From the NCBI GenBank assembly GCA_964438735.1, contig CAYTLW010000085.1:1-33958 (forward strand): a stretch of DNA of 33,958 bases, given 5' to 3'. Positions 16,218 to 23,817 of this stretch are shown here, piece by piece. Under the pieces are notes generated by a model. The model saw nothing but the letters and a program-made list of their open reading frames with translations, was not told where the DNA came from and did no database searches. Each line of letters starts with the position of its first letter. The first letter of the stretch is position 1. A program made the translations under genes and the position numbers. The stretch is from CAYTLW01 sp964438735. Its GTDB lineage: Bacteria > Myxococcota_A > UBA9042.

Positions 16218-17099
16218 CTACTCGAACAGATCTTCGGCCTGCTTCAGCAGCGCCTTGGCCTTGCGCTGCTCGATCTTCTGGATCGGCGCGATGTCCGGCA
16301 CGATGTTGGCGTCGGCGGCGATGACTTCCTTGAGCAGCTTCTCAAAGAGCTTGCGATCCTGCTTCTTGACGGTCCAGTACTCGGCCATCAGCACCTTGGT
16401 GCCGAGGTAGTTCGGCGCCAGGGCCAGGGACTTGTCGAAGTGGGTCTTGGACTTGTCCAGGTCGCCACCAGCGAAGGACGGCGCCTTGGCGTAGTAGGCA
16501 CCCAGGCCGCGATCTGCCGCACCATGGTAGAAGGCCGGGTCCAGCTTGGCGGCCGTGTCGACGAAGTTCTTCAGCTTGGACTTGTTCTTGAGCACCGTGG
16601 TGAAGCCCTTGAGGACCGACCACTTGCCGAGATTGGCGTAGGCCCAGTAGATGCCGGGCACATCGCCCTTCTTGCATACGCCGAGGCACTCGTAGTCCTT
16701 CTTGTCCTCTTTGATGCACTTGATGAACTCGGCCCGCAGACCCAGGATGCGCTCGCCGTAGCTGGCGCCCTTGTCGTATGCAGCCAGGATCTCCTCTTCC
16801 TTCTTGAGGTGACCGGTGGCGAGCAGGTAGTAGCCGCGCGACAGGCGGGTGAAGACGTCTCGGCTGGCCTTCTTGGCGACGATCTTCTCGTACACGGCCA
16901 GGGCCTCTTTGAGCTTGGCTGTATCTTCGCGACCGTCCCAGGCGGCGTGGGCCTGGGTCATGGCGTCGGTTGCGGCGGCAGCAGGCGTCGCTGCGGCTTT
17001 GGGGGTTTGCACGTAAGCCTGCTGACGGGATGCGCCGCATCCGGCGGCGAATCCGAGCACGGCGACCAGGGCGCTGAGCAGGAAGGTCCTGAAGTACAT
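16218..17099 (-). CDS. tatT: TRAP transporter-associated TPR lipoprotein, TatT family
   Basis: 293-residue lipoprotein: signal peptide 1-20 with the lipidation cysteine C21 after GFAAG, so it is tethered to a membrane facing the periplasm. The mature part is helical with degenerate TPR units (ALAVYEKIVAKKASRDVFTRLSRGYYLLATG, GIYWAYANLGKWSVLKG, KSKTHFDKSLALAPNYLGTKVLMAEYW). This is the pattern of TatT, first described as Tp0956 of Treponema pallidum, which binds its DctP partner and is thought to pass hydrophobic ligands. The DctP gene lies directly downstream, supporting the call. The start at 17099 has an AAAGGAAA site; a longer frame to 17243 would bury the lipobox. First gene of the four-gene operon. 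Confidence 0.9.
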   Translation of the reverse strand: MYFRTFLLSALVAVLGFAAGCGASRQQAYVQTPKAAATPAAAATDAMTQAHAAWDGREDTAKLKEALAVYEKIVAKKASRDVFTRLSRGYYLLATGHLKKEEEILAAYDKGASYGERILGLRAEFIKCIKEDKKDYECLGVCKKGDVPGIYWAYANLGKWSVLKGFTTVLKNKSKLKNFVDTAAKLDPAFYHGAADRGLGAYYAKAPSFAGGDLDKSKTHFDKSLALAPNYLGTKVLMAEYWTVKKQDRKLFEKLLKEVIAADANIVPDIAPIQKIEQRKAKALLKQAEDLFE

Positions 17100-17433
17100 G
17101 TGATGTTTCCTTTGCCGGCGATTGTGGCGGGCGACTGACTGGCCGCGCGTCAACGAGTGAACGTTGGCGATGTGCACCGGGTCCCATGCCCGGATTCCGC
17201 GCTGGCCGGGGCGGACCCTACCCGGAGGAGCGGGTTCAGGCAAGGTCTGAGATTCGGCGATTCGGTTTGCAGAACGGCACGTCCCGGTCCGCTACACGAT
17301 ACAACCGTGCGCCCGCACTCCAGACGTGATACAGAATGAATCGACTAGTACGCCTAGTCGTACTGGCATGGGGCTCGCTGTTATGGTGGGGCCGGGATTC
17401 CGCGCGCGGTTCGACCGGTCCGAGGAGGAACGC
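17100..17433. other. Divergent intergenic region, TatT operon and outer-membrane-like gene
   Basis: 334 bases without a convincing gene. It must carry the promoter of the TatT-DctP-ligase-permease operon on the minus strand and that of the gene at 17434 on the plus strand. The only strong structure seen is the inverted repeat at 17342-17360. I cannot assign -35/-10 boxes with confidence. Confidence 0.6.
17342..17360. promoter_or_regulatory. Perfect inverted repeat, candidate operator
   Basis: CGACTAG and CTAGTCG form a perfect 7-bp dyad around a 5-base centre (TACGC). It lies 73 bases before the ATG at 17434 and 242 bases from the TatT start. The 19-bp span suits a TetR/GntR-type dimer site, but it could equally be an RNA hairpin in the leader of the downstream gene. 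Confidence 0.45.
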
Positions 17434-18315
17434 ATGACAAGCCTGCAGATTCGACCCGGCTGGTATATGGCCCTGGCGACCGCCCTGGCGGTGGCCGTAT
17501 CCTCCATGCCGACCCCAGTGGAGGCCGGCAAACTGGGCCGCGTACGGGCGCAGACGAAATCCGGCTCCAGCAAGAAGAAGAGCAGCTCGGACGATAGCAG
17601 CTACGACGATGACAGCCATCACCACCGCCGGGGCGACTCGGTCATGGCCTTCTACGTCGTCACCGCGCCGTGGTGGGGTCCGCATACGGCCATCGGCGAC
17701 CGTTTCGGCCGCGTCTACGCCTACCCGGGCCATCCCTACCAGGGCAGCAACCCCGGCTACCTGCGCTACGCCACCAGCCCCATCGAGCCCGGGGTCACGC
17801 GCAGCGGACGTCGCGAGCTGGGCAAGGCGGCCGCCCTACGCGTGCGCACCGAGGGCGGACCGGTGGACGATGGGCTGACCCGATGGGGATTTGCGGCGCG
17901 CCTGTCGACCAACTTCCGCCTCGAGCTGGAGACCGCCTGGTCGCAGTACGCCGAACCCATGCCCGATGGCGGCGTCGATCAGCTCTGGCTTGGCGACGCC
18001 AACATGATCCTGCAGTTCGCCCAGAACGAGCACGTGCAGTTCCATTCCGGCATCGGTGTGCGCGGCATGATCGACCGACCAGACAGCGTCTGGGGCTTCA
18101 ACTTCACCTATGGCGTCGATCTCTACCCGACCGATCCCATCGTCATCTCGGCCGACATGGACCTGGGCCACATCGGCGCCGCCGGCGTGGTGCAGCTGCG
18201 CGCCACCATCGGCATGATGCTGTCCTTCGTCGAATTATATGGCGGCTACGACGCCCTTTGGGTGGGCGATGAGTCCCTGGGCGGACCGGTCGTCGGCCTG
18301 CGCGGCTGGCTGTAG
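17434..18315 (+). CDS. Outer-membrane beta-barrel-like secreted protein with acidic/His cluster
   Basis: 293 residues, family not recognised. A signal peptide (about 1-31, LAVAVSSMPTPVEA) is followed by a Lys/Ser-rich then Asp/Ser/Tyr/His-rich low-complexity stretch (residues 46-66, ending DDDSHHHRR). The rest, from about 125, is built of alternating strands (WGFAARLSTNFRLELETAWSQY, NEHVQFHSGIGVRGM, FNFTYGVDLYP, RATIGMMLSFVELYGGYDAL) and ends in GLRGWL, as in small outer-membrane barrels. The start was chosen at the ATG behind GAGGAGG with a 5-base gap; the frame is open back to 17326 but without signal sequence. It is divergent from the TRAP operon. Confidence 0.75.
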   Translation: MTSLQIRPGWYMALATALAVAVSSMPTPVEAGKLGRVRAQTKSGSSKKKSSSDDSSYDDDSHHHRRGDSVMAFYVVTAPWWGPHTAIGDRFGRVYAYPGHPYQGSNPGYLRYATSPIEPGVTRSGRRELGKAAALRVRTEGGPVDDGLTRWGFAARLSTNFRLELETAWSQYAEPMPDGGVDQLWLGDANMILQFAQNEHVQFHSGIGVRGMIDRPDSVWGFNFTYGVDLYPTDPIVISADMDLGHIGAAGVVQLRATIGMMLSFVELYGGYDALWVGDESLGGPVVGLRGWL

Positions 18316-18365
18316 TCGAGGGCTGAAAGCGCCCGCGCTGAGCGCTCGAGCGCCGAAGTCGCGCG

Positions 18366-18764
18366 TTATCCGGGCTGCGTCTGGATGGCGCGCAGGATGT
18401 CGAAGCGGGTGATGGCGCCGATGAGCTTGCCATCCTTCACCACCGGCAGGCGGCGAAAGAAGTTCTGCAGGAAGACGCCGGCAGCGAAGTAGATGTCCAT
18501 GTCCGGCGGGATGGTGGTCACGTTGGTGGACATGTAGTCGGCCACTTTGCCGTGCAGTTCGTCGCTATCGACGCCTTTGGCGACCAGGCGCAGGCAGTCC
18601 TTCTCGGTGAACATGCCCACCACGCGATCCTGCTCGTCGACAACCGGCGCGCCCGTCACATGCCGCGAGAGCAGCATGGCGACCGCGTCGTGCACGTCCG
18701 TGTCAGGGGTGAGCGTATGGACCCATCGATCCATGTACATCAGAACGGTTGGTAGTTGGGCCAT
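18366..18764 (-). CDS. Tandem CBS-domain protein
   Basis: 132-residue cytoplasmic protein made of two CBS domains, which bind adenine nucleotides such as AMP or ATP and act as energy sensors. CBS1 spans about 14-62 (TDVHDAVAMLLSRHVTGAPVVDEQ then GMFTEKDCLRL), CBS2 about 77-130 (YMSTNVTTIPPDMD, RRLPVVKDGKLIGAITRFDIL). There is no attached enzymatic or transport domain. The start follows GGAGG; the frame upstream stays open for a long way but is antisense to the VIT/vWA gene and is not coding. Divergent from that gene by 252 bases. Confidence 0.92.
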   Translation of the reverse strand: MAQLPTVLMYMDRWVHTLTPDTDVHDAVAMLLSRHVTGAPVVDEQDRVVGMFTEKDCLRLVAKGVDSDELHGKVADYMSTNVTTIPPDMDIYFAAGVFLQNFFRRLPVVKDGKLIGAITRFDILRAIQTQPG

Positions 18765-19016
18765 TGGGTCCTCCAGGTCGGGTTGGGGGCGCCCTGATTG
18801 GGCGCGTGAGGCCAGCAAAAAAAGTATCCTCGCCCCCTGAATGAGGCAAGCAATGGCGGCCACGTAGCCGTGCCGGCTATCGAATGCCATGGTCGCTTGA
18901 GTGCGGCCAGATCCAACGCCGCGGCGGCGCGTCGTTGCTGTGAGGGCCATTCGCCCGATCTTGGGCGGGCAACCGCCAGCGCAGCGCGTACCCTGTACGG
19001 TACAAAGGAATCGAAC

Positions 19017-22000
19017 ATGAAGATCAGCACGTTTCTTCTGGCCACCCTGCTCTGCCTGCCCACCGCCCTGGCCCAGGCGCCGGTCGGCCCGAACGCACGC
19101 CCGCCGGCCCAGATCGCGGTGCCCGATCTGCCGCACCTGCCGCCGCCCGCGCTCATGGTTCGCCAGGGTGACCGCTCGCAGCCTCTGGAGATCCGCCGGG
19201 TGCAGATCGAGGCCCGAGTACTCGGCCACCTGTCCGAGACCACCATGACCATGACCTTCTACAACCCCAACGCCCGGGTGATGGAGGGGGATCTCTACTT
19301 CCCGCTGCAGGAGGGCACGACCGTCTCCGGCTACGCCCTGGACATCGGCGGTGTCATGGTCGACGGCGTGGTGGTGGGCAAAGACGAGGCACGCCAGGTC
19401 TTCGAAGCGGAGGTGCGCAAGGGCGTCGACCCGGGACTGGTGGAGTGGACTGGCGGCAGTAACTTCAAAACCCGCATCTTCCCCATCCCGGCCAAGGGCA
19501 CGCGCACCATCCGGGTCAGCGTGGTGGCTGAGGTCGCCTCCAGTGAGGCCGGCTCCTTCTATCACCTGCCGCTGGCCTTCCGGGATCCCGTGGACCACTT
19601 TTCGCTGCGCCTGGAGGTGGTCAAGGCCATCGCCGCGCCGGTGGTCGCCGCAGGGGGACCCAAAGGCCTGAAGTTCGGCCGCACCCGCGACTCCTGGGTG
19701 GCGGACGCGTCGCTGCGCAAGGCCAGGCTCAACGAAGACCTCTTCGTCGCCCTGCCGGATCTGGACAAGCGCCCGGTGCGCGTGCAGCAGGCCCCCGATG
19801 GCGGGGTGTATTTCGCCATCCGAGACAGGGTGCCTGGCGGCAAGGGGCAGGCGACCGGAGATGCGCCCGACAGCCTGGCCATCTATTGGGACGCGTCGGC
19901 CTCGCGCACCACGGCCGCGACCCAGCGCGAGCTGGATGTGCTGGATCGCTACCTGCGCTCGCTGGAGCCGGCCAAGGTGACGGTGCACCTGGTGGTCTTC
20001 CGCGACAAGGCCGAGCGGACGCGACGCTTCAACCTGCCGGCACAGCGCACGCGGCTGCTGCACACCCTGGCCAACACGGAGACGGATGGCGGCACCCAGC
20101 TGGGCGCCATCGTCGCCCGTGGTGCGCTGAAGAGCGTGGATCTGAACCTGCTCTTCAGCGACGGCGTGTCCAACTTCGGCGACGAGGATCCGCGCAACCT
20201 GGCGGCGCCGACCTACGTCATCAACGCCGCCACCACGGCAAGCCACCCCGCCCTGCGCCACATCGCCATGCGCAGCGGCGGGGCCTACTTCAACCTCCAG
20301 CGTCTCGCCCCCGAGGTCGTCGCCGCCCGCATCGGCCAGCCGGTCTTCGGCTTCATCGCCGCCCGCGGCCAGGGCTTCGAGCCCAACAGCCTGCACCCGG
20401 CCATGCCCACCCCCGTGCACGGCACCTTCGACCTGGCCGGCAGGATGACCGCCGAACGGGCCACCATCACTCTGTCCTATGGCTACGGCCGACGCGTGAC
20501 CCACGAGCGCACCATCGAGCTGCACCGCGGGGATGCCACCTCAGGCAACCTGCTGCGCCGCTACCAGGCCCAGAAGGCCATCGACGACCTGATGGTCTTC
20601 CCCGAGCGCAACGCAGACGCCATCACCGCCATCGGCCGCGAGCATGCCATCGTCACCCCAGGCACCTCGCTCATCGTGCTGGAGACGCTCCACCAGTACG
20701 TGCAGCACGGCATCCGACCGCCCGCCGGTCTGGCGAAGATGCGCAAGCGATACGACAAAGCGATGGCGCAGCGGGCAGTCCAGGAGAAGAAGGAGGAGGC
20801 GTCCAAGCTGGACCGCATCCTGAAGCTGTGGAGGAAGCGCGTGACCTGGTGGAAGAAGCGCTTCAAGCCGCAGAAGATCCGCAAGGCAAAACCCAAGAAG
20901 ATGGCCGCTCGCGCCCGGAGCCGAGGCAGGCGTTCAGGCTCGGCCCGCGCGGAAGCCATGGAAATGGCGGACGTAGATGGGCTGGCTGCAGCCGGGAGTG
21001 GGTTCGGCGGCGGCGGTGCCGCCTTGGGCATGATGGCCCGAGCGGCGCCCCCTCCCGCAGCCAGGTCCAAGGGCAAGGTCGCCAGCGGCCGGCCGGCGCC
21101 CACCATCGCCCTCAAACCCTGGGATCCCAAGACGCCCTACCTGCGCGCCATCCGCAAAGCGCCACGCGCCAGGCAATACGCCCGCTACCTGCAGCAGCGC
21201 AAAGCCCACGGCACCACGCCGGCCTTCTTCCTGGACTGCGCCCACCACTTCCGCAAGAAGGGCCAACCCGCCCTGGCTCTGCGCATCCTGTCGAACCTGG
21301 CCGAACTGGAGCTGGAGAACCCCGCCCTGCTGCGCGTGCTCGGCCACCAGCTGGCACGCACCGGGCGGTTGGACCTGGCCGCGACGGTCTTCCAGCGGGT
21401 CATCCGCCTGCGCCCCGAGGAGCCCCAATCCTTCCGCGACCTGGCCCTCGTGCTGGCGCGTCGGGCGGATCGGGATTGGAAGGCCGGCGGCACCGCCCGC
21501 AAGCGCAGCCGCAGCGACTATCGGCGGGCGCTGAAGCTGCTGGCCAAGGTGGTGATGGAGAAGTGGGATCGCTTCAACGAGATCGAGGTCATCGCGCTCA
21601 CCGAGCTCAATGACATCCTGCCCCGCGCCCGCCGCGCCGGCGTCAAGTCCGCGCCGGTGGACAAGCGCCTGCTCAAGCACCTGGACATGGACTTGCGGGT
21701 GGTCATGAGCTGGGATGCGGACATGACCGATATGGACCTGCACATCATCGAGCCGTCCGGTGAAGAGGCCTACTACAGCAACAACCGCACCCGAATCGGC
21801 GGCCTGGTCAGCCGGGACTTCACCCAGGGCTACGGACCCGAGGTCTACAACATCCATCGGGCCATGCGCGGCAAGTACATCCTGCGGACGAAGTTCTACG
21901 GCGCCTCGGCGGCCAAGCTGGCAGGGGCGGTCACGTTGCAGGTGGATATCTATACCCATTATGGCCGGCCGACTCAGAAGCGGCGGTCGGTCACGTTGCG

Positions 22001-22049
22001 GCTGACGGAGAAGAAAGAGACGTTTACGGTGGCGGAGGTGGTGTTGTGA
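19017..22049 (+). CDS. VIT / vWA-like / TPR / DUF2135 exported protein
   Basis: 1010-residue exported protein with signal peptide (about 1-20, LLCLPTALAQ). Order: VIT domain (about 45-175, with TMTMTFYNPNARVMEGDLYFPLQEG in two pieces across 76-100), a vWA-like domain (about 283-400) whose metal-site motif DASAS is at 292-296, T360 and SDG at 381-383, a very basic Lys/Arg-rich segment with a Gly-rich patch (about 600-690), helical TPR-like repeats (about 735-800), and a C-terminal DUF2135 domain (about 895-1010, including DMDLHIIEPSGEEAYYSN and SRDFTQGYGPE). These combinations occur in Gram-negative exported proteins likely to mediate protein contacts; the exact role is unknown. An AAAGGAA site supports the ATG at 19017. 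Confidence 0.9.
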   Translation: MKISTFLLATLLCLPTALAQAPVGPNARPPAQIAVPDLPHLPPPALMVRQGDRSQPLEIRRVQIEARVLGHLSETTMTMTFYNPNARVMEGDLYFPLQEGTTVSGYALDIGGVMVDGVVVGKDEARQVFEAEVRKGVDPGLVEWTGGSNFKTRIFPIPAKGTRTIRVSVVAEVASSEAGSFYHLPLAFRDPVDHFSLRLEVVKAIAAPVVAAGGPKGLKFGRTRDSWVADASLRKARLNEDLFVALPDLDKRPVRVQQAPDGGVYFAIRDRVPGGKGQATGDAPDSLAIYWDASASRTTAATQRELDVLDRYLRSLEPAKVTVHLVVFRDKAERTRRFNLPAQRTRLLHTLANTETDGGTQLGAIVARGALKSVDLNLLFSDGVSNFGDEDPRNLAAPTYVINAATTASHPALRHIAMRSGGAYFNLQRLAPEVVAARIGQPVFGFIAARGQGFEPNSLHPAMPTPVHGTFDLAGRMTAERATITLSYGYGRRVTHERTIELHRGDATSGNLLRRYQAQKAIDDLMVFPERNADAITAIGREHAIVTPGTSLIVLETLHQYVQHGIRPPAGLAKMRKRYDKAMAQRAVQEKKEEASKLDRILKLWRKRVTWWKKRFKPQKIRKAKPKKMAARARSRGRRSGSARAEAMEMADVDGLAAAGSGFGGGGAALGMMARAAPPPAARSKGKVASGRPAPTIALKPWDPKTPYLRAIRKAPRARQYARYLQQRKAHGTTPAFFLDCAHHFRKKGQPALALRILSNLAELELENPALLRVLGHQLARTGRLDLAATVFQRVIRLRPEEPQSFRDLALVLARRADRDWKAGGTARKRSRSDYRRALKLLAKVVMEKWDRFNEIEVIALTELNDILPRARRAGVKSAPVDKRLLKHLDMDLRVVMSWDADMTDMDLHIIEPSGEEAYYSNNRTRIGGLVSRDFTQGYGPEVYNIHRAMRGKYILRTKFYGASAAKLAGAVTLQVDIYTHYGRPTQKRRSVTLRLTEKKETFTVAEVVL

Positions 22050-22248
22050 TAGCTGGACTGCAGTCGGCCAATCGGACGCGCCACCGCGAACCGAGCCGTC
22101 GCCCAGATTCCAACATCATGCCCCGATACTGGCCCGCGTTTCGTTGACAACATCGCGATCCCCGGCTTCTGCTTGGCCCGCGTCGCCCGCTCCCTGGCGC
22201 GCCGCATCGCCGTCGACGAACGCCGCATTCGACGCGCAACGAGGCCCC

Positions 22249-23808
22249 ATGACCGCCCCCGCCCCGCCGCCCCTGCGGCGTCTCGCTGAATCCCCTCGAC
22301 TGTTCTCCCGCCCGGAGTTCGTCGACGAGGCCACCCGTTCGCAGCTGCTCGCGCTGGCGCTCGACGACGCGGCGCTGGCTGCTCAGGGTGTCGAGGTGGA
22401 GCGCAACCAGACCGGACGGGCCGCCGAGCTGCCGCTGCAAATGCATCCGGCGCTTGGCCGGGTGGCCGCTGCCATGGAGGCTGCGCTTGGCATGGTCGAT
22501 CGGCAGGGGGGCTTTCTGCGCATGCGCCACTATGGTCCCGGCGCTGGTCACCCGGCCCATGCGGACACCTATGAAGAGGGCGCGCATCGGTTGCTGGCCA
22601 CGGCCTTGCTCTGTCTGCAGGCGCCCGAATCGGGTGGACAGACGCTCTTCCCCGACGCTGCTGGCGGACCGCTCGCGGTGCCGCATCGGGCGGGTCAGCT
22701 GGTGGGGTGGCGCAATGTGCTCGGCGATGGGGAGACCGACTGGAGCAGCCGGCATCTCGGCGTGCCGGTGGTCCGCGGCGACAAAGTGATCCTCGGCTGC
22801 TTCTTCTACGGCGGCCTCGAGGACCTGGCCGGTGCCGCCGAGGGCGAGCGAGCGTCCGACGACGAACGTCTGGCCGTTCGCAGCCTGGCCGACGACCAAC
22901 GTACCGCATCCCTGCGCGGCTTTGGCCGGGCCATGGCGGTCATCGACGATGGTGTGCCCGTGGAGACCATCTCCTTGATGCAGGGCGCGTGCGACGAGCG
23001 CGCCATCACCATGGTGCACGTCAGTCCCCGAGGGTTTGACTTCGCGCCCGAGCGGATCCTTCGCGATGGGGACATGGTCTATCGCCCGGCCATCTCCATG
23101 CACTCCATGCGGGTCGAGCAACACATGTGGCACGCCGGCGTCGCCAGCTTCCACCTCGACCCGGATGGGCCGCTCTTCGCCAACATCAACGCCATGGCCA
23201 CCTTCGCCCGCGCCGGCCTGGCGGTGCCGCGCACCTACCCGCTCACCAGCGACGATCGCGACCTGATGCGCACCTATGTCGACGCGTTGGGCGGTCTGCC
23301 GGTGGTGGTCAAGGCGCTGGGCTATTCGCGCGGCGTCGGCACGATACGCGCTGACTCCCTGCCGTCCTTGTTCAGCATCGTGGACTATGCGCTGGCCGAA
23401 GGCAGCAAACCCCTGCTCACGGCGTATGTACCCGACGCGGTGCATTGGCGCGTGACGGTGGTGGGCGATCGCGCCGTGTCCGGCTATCGCAACGTGCTCG
23501 ATGAGGACGACTTCCGAACGTCTGGCAGCGAAGATCCAGCGGACTACTCCGCGCCGCTGCCCGTCGGGACCGCCGAGATGGCCGTCGCCGCCTGCCGCGC
23601 GCTGCGACAGGCCCACGGCGGCGTGGACATCCTGGAGCATCCAAGCGGTCGGCTCTACCTGTTGGAAGCCAATTTCCCCTGTTACTACGCGCAGTCGCAG
23701 TTGGAGGCCGGGGTCGACGCGGCTGGCGCCATGGCGCAATACCTGCTCGAGCAGGCCGAGGCGCTGAGTCCGCCGTCGGACGCGCCCATGCCGCCGCTGA
23801 ACGGCTGA
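22249..23808 (+). CDS. Prolyl-4-hydroxylase-like dioxygenase fused to RimK-like ATP-grasp ligase
   Basis: 519-residue cytoplasmic fusion. The N-terminal half (about 15-190) is a 2-oxoglutarate/Fe(II) dioxygenase of prolyl-4-hydroxylase type: metal ligands H104 and D106 in HADTY, H169 in SSRHLGVPVVRGDK, and K179 for 2-oxoglutarate. The C-terminal half (about 225-505) follows RimK-type ATP-grasp order: RILRDGDMVYRPA, GLAVPRTYPLTS, PVVVKALGYSRGVG (K355, ATP), VDILEH (D460) and LLEANFP (E473, N475, magnesium). It should therefore hydroxylate one group and form an amide or ester on a protein, peptide or amino acid. It converges with the PqqD-like gene 9 bases downstream. GAGG precedes the ATG closely; the frame extends to 22144 without a ribosome site. 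Confidence 0.87.
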   Translation: MTAPAPPPLRRLAESPRLFSRPEFVDEATRSQLLALALDDAALAAQGVEVERNQTGRAAELPLQMHPALGRVAAAMEAALGMVDRQGGFLRMRHYGPGAGHPAHADTYEEGAHRLLATALLCLQAPESGGQTLFPDAAGGPLAVPHRAGQLVGWRNVLGDGETDWSSRHLGVPVVRGDKVILGCFFYGGLEDLAGAAEGERASDDERLAVRSLADDQRTASLRGFGRAMAVIDDGVPVETISLMQGACDERAITMVHVSPRGFDFAPERILRDGDMVYRPAISMHSMRVEQHMWHAGVASFHLDPDGPLFANINAMATFARAGLAVPRTYPLTSDDRDLMRTYVDALGGLPVVVKALGYSRGVGTIRADSLPSLFSIVDYALAEGSKPLLTAYVPDAVHWRVTVVGDRAVSGYRNVLDEDDFRTSGSEDPADYSAPLPVGTAEMAVAACRALRQAHGGVDILEHPSGRLYLLEANFPCYYAQSQLEAGVDAAGAMAQYLLEQAEALSPPSDAPMPPLNG

Positions 23809-23817
23809 GAGAGGGGG

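Noticed and set aside
18765..20525. Upstream extension of the CBS frame across the VIT/vWA gene
   Set aside because: The CBS protein has its own ATG and GGAGG site at 18764; the extension is antisense to a gene with clear VIT and vWA motifs.
22024..23739. 571-codon minus-strand frame opposite the dioxygenase/ATP-grasp gene
   Set aside because: No family motifs; the plus-strand fusion has complete catalytic residues in both domains.
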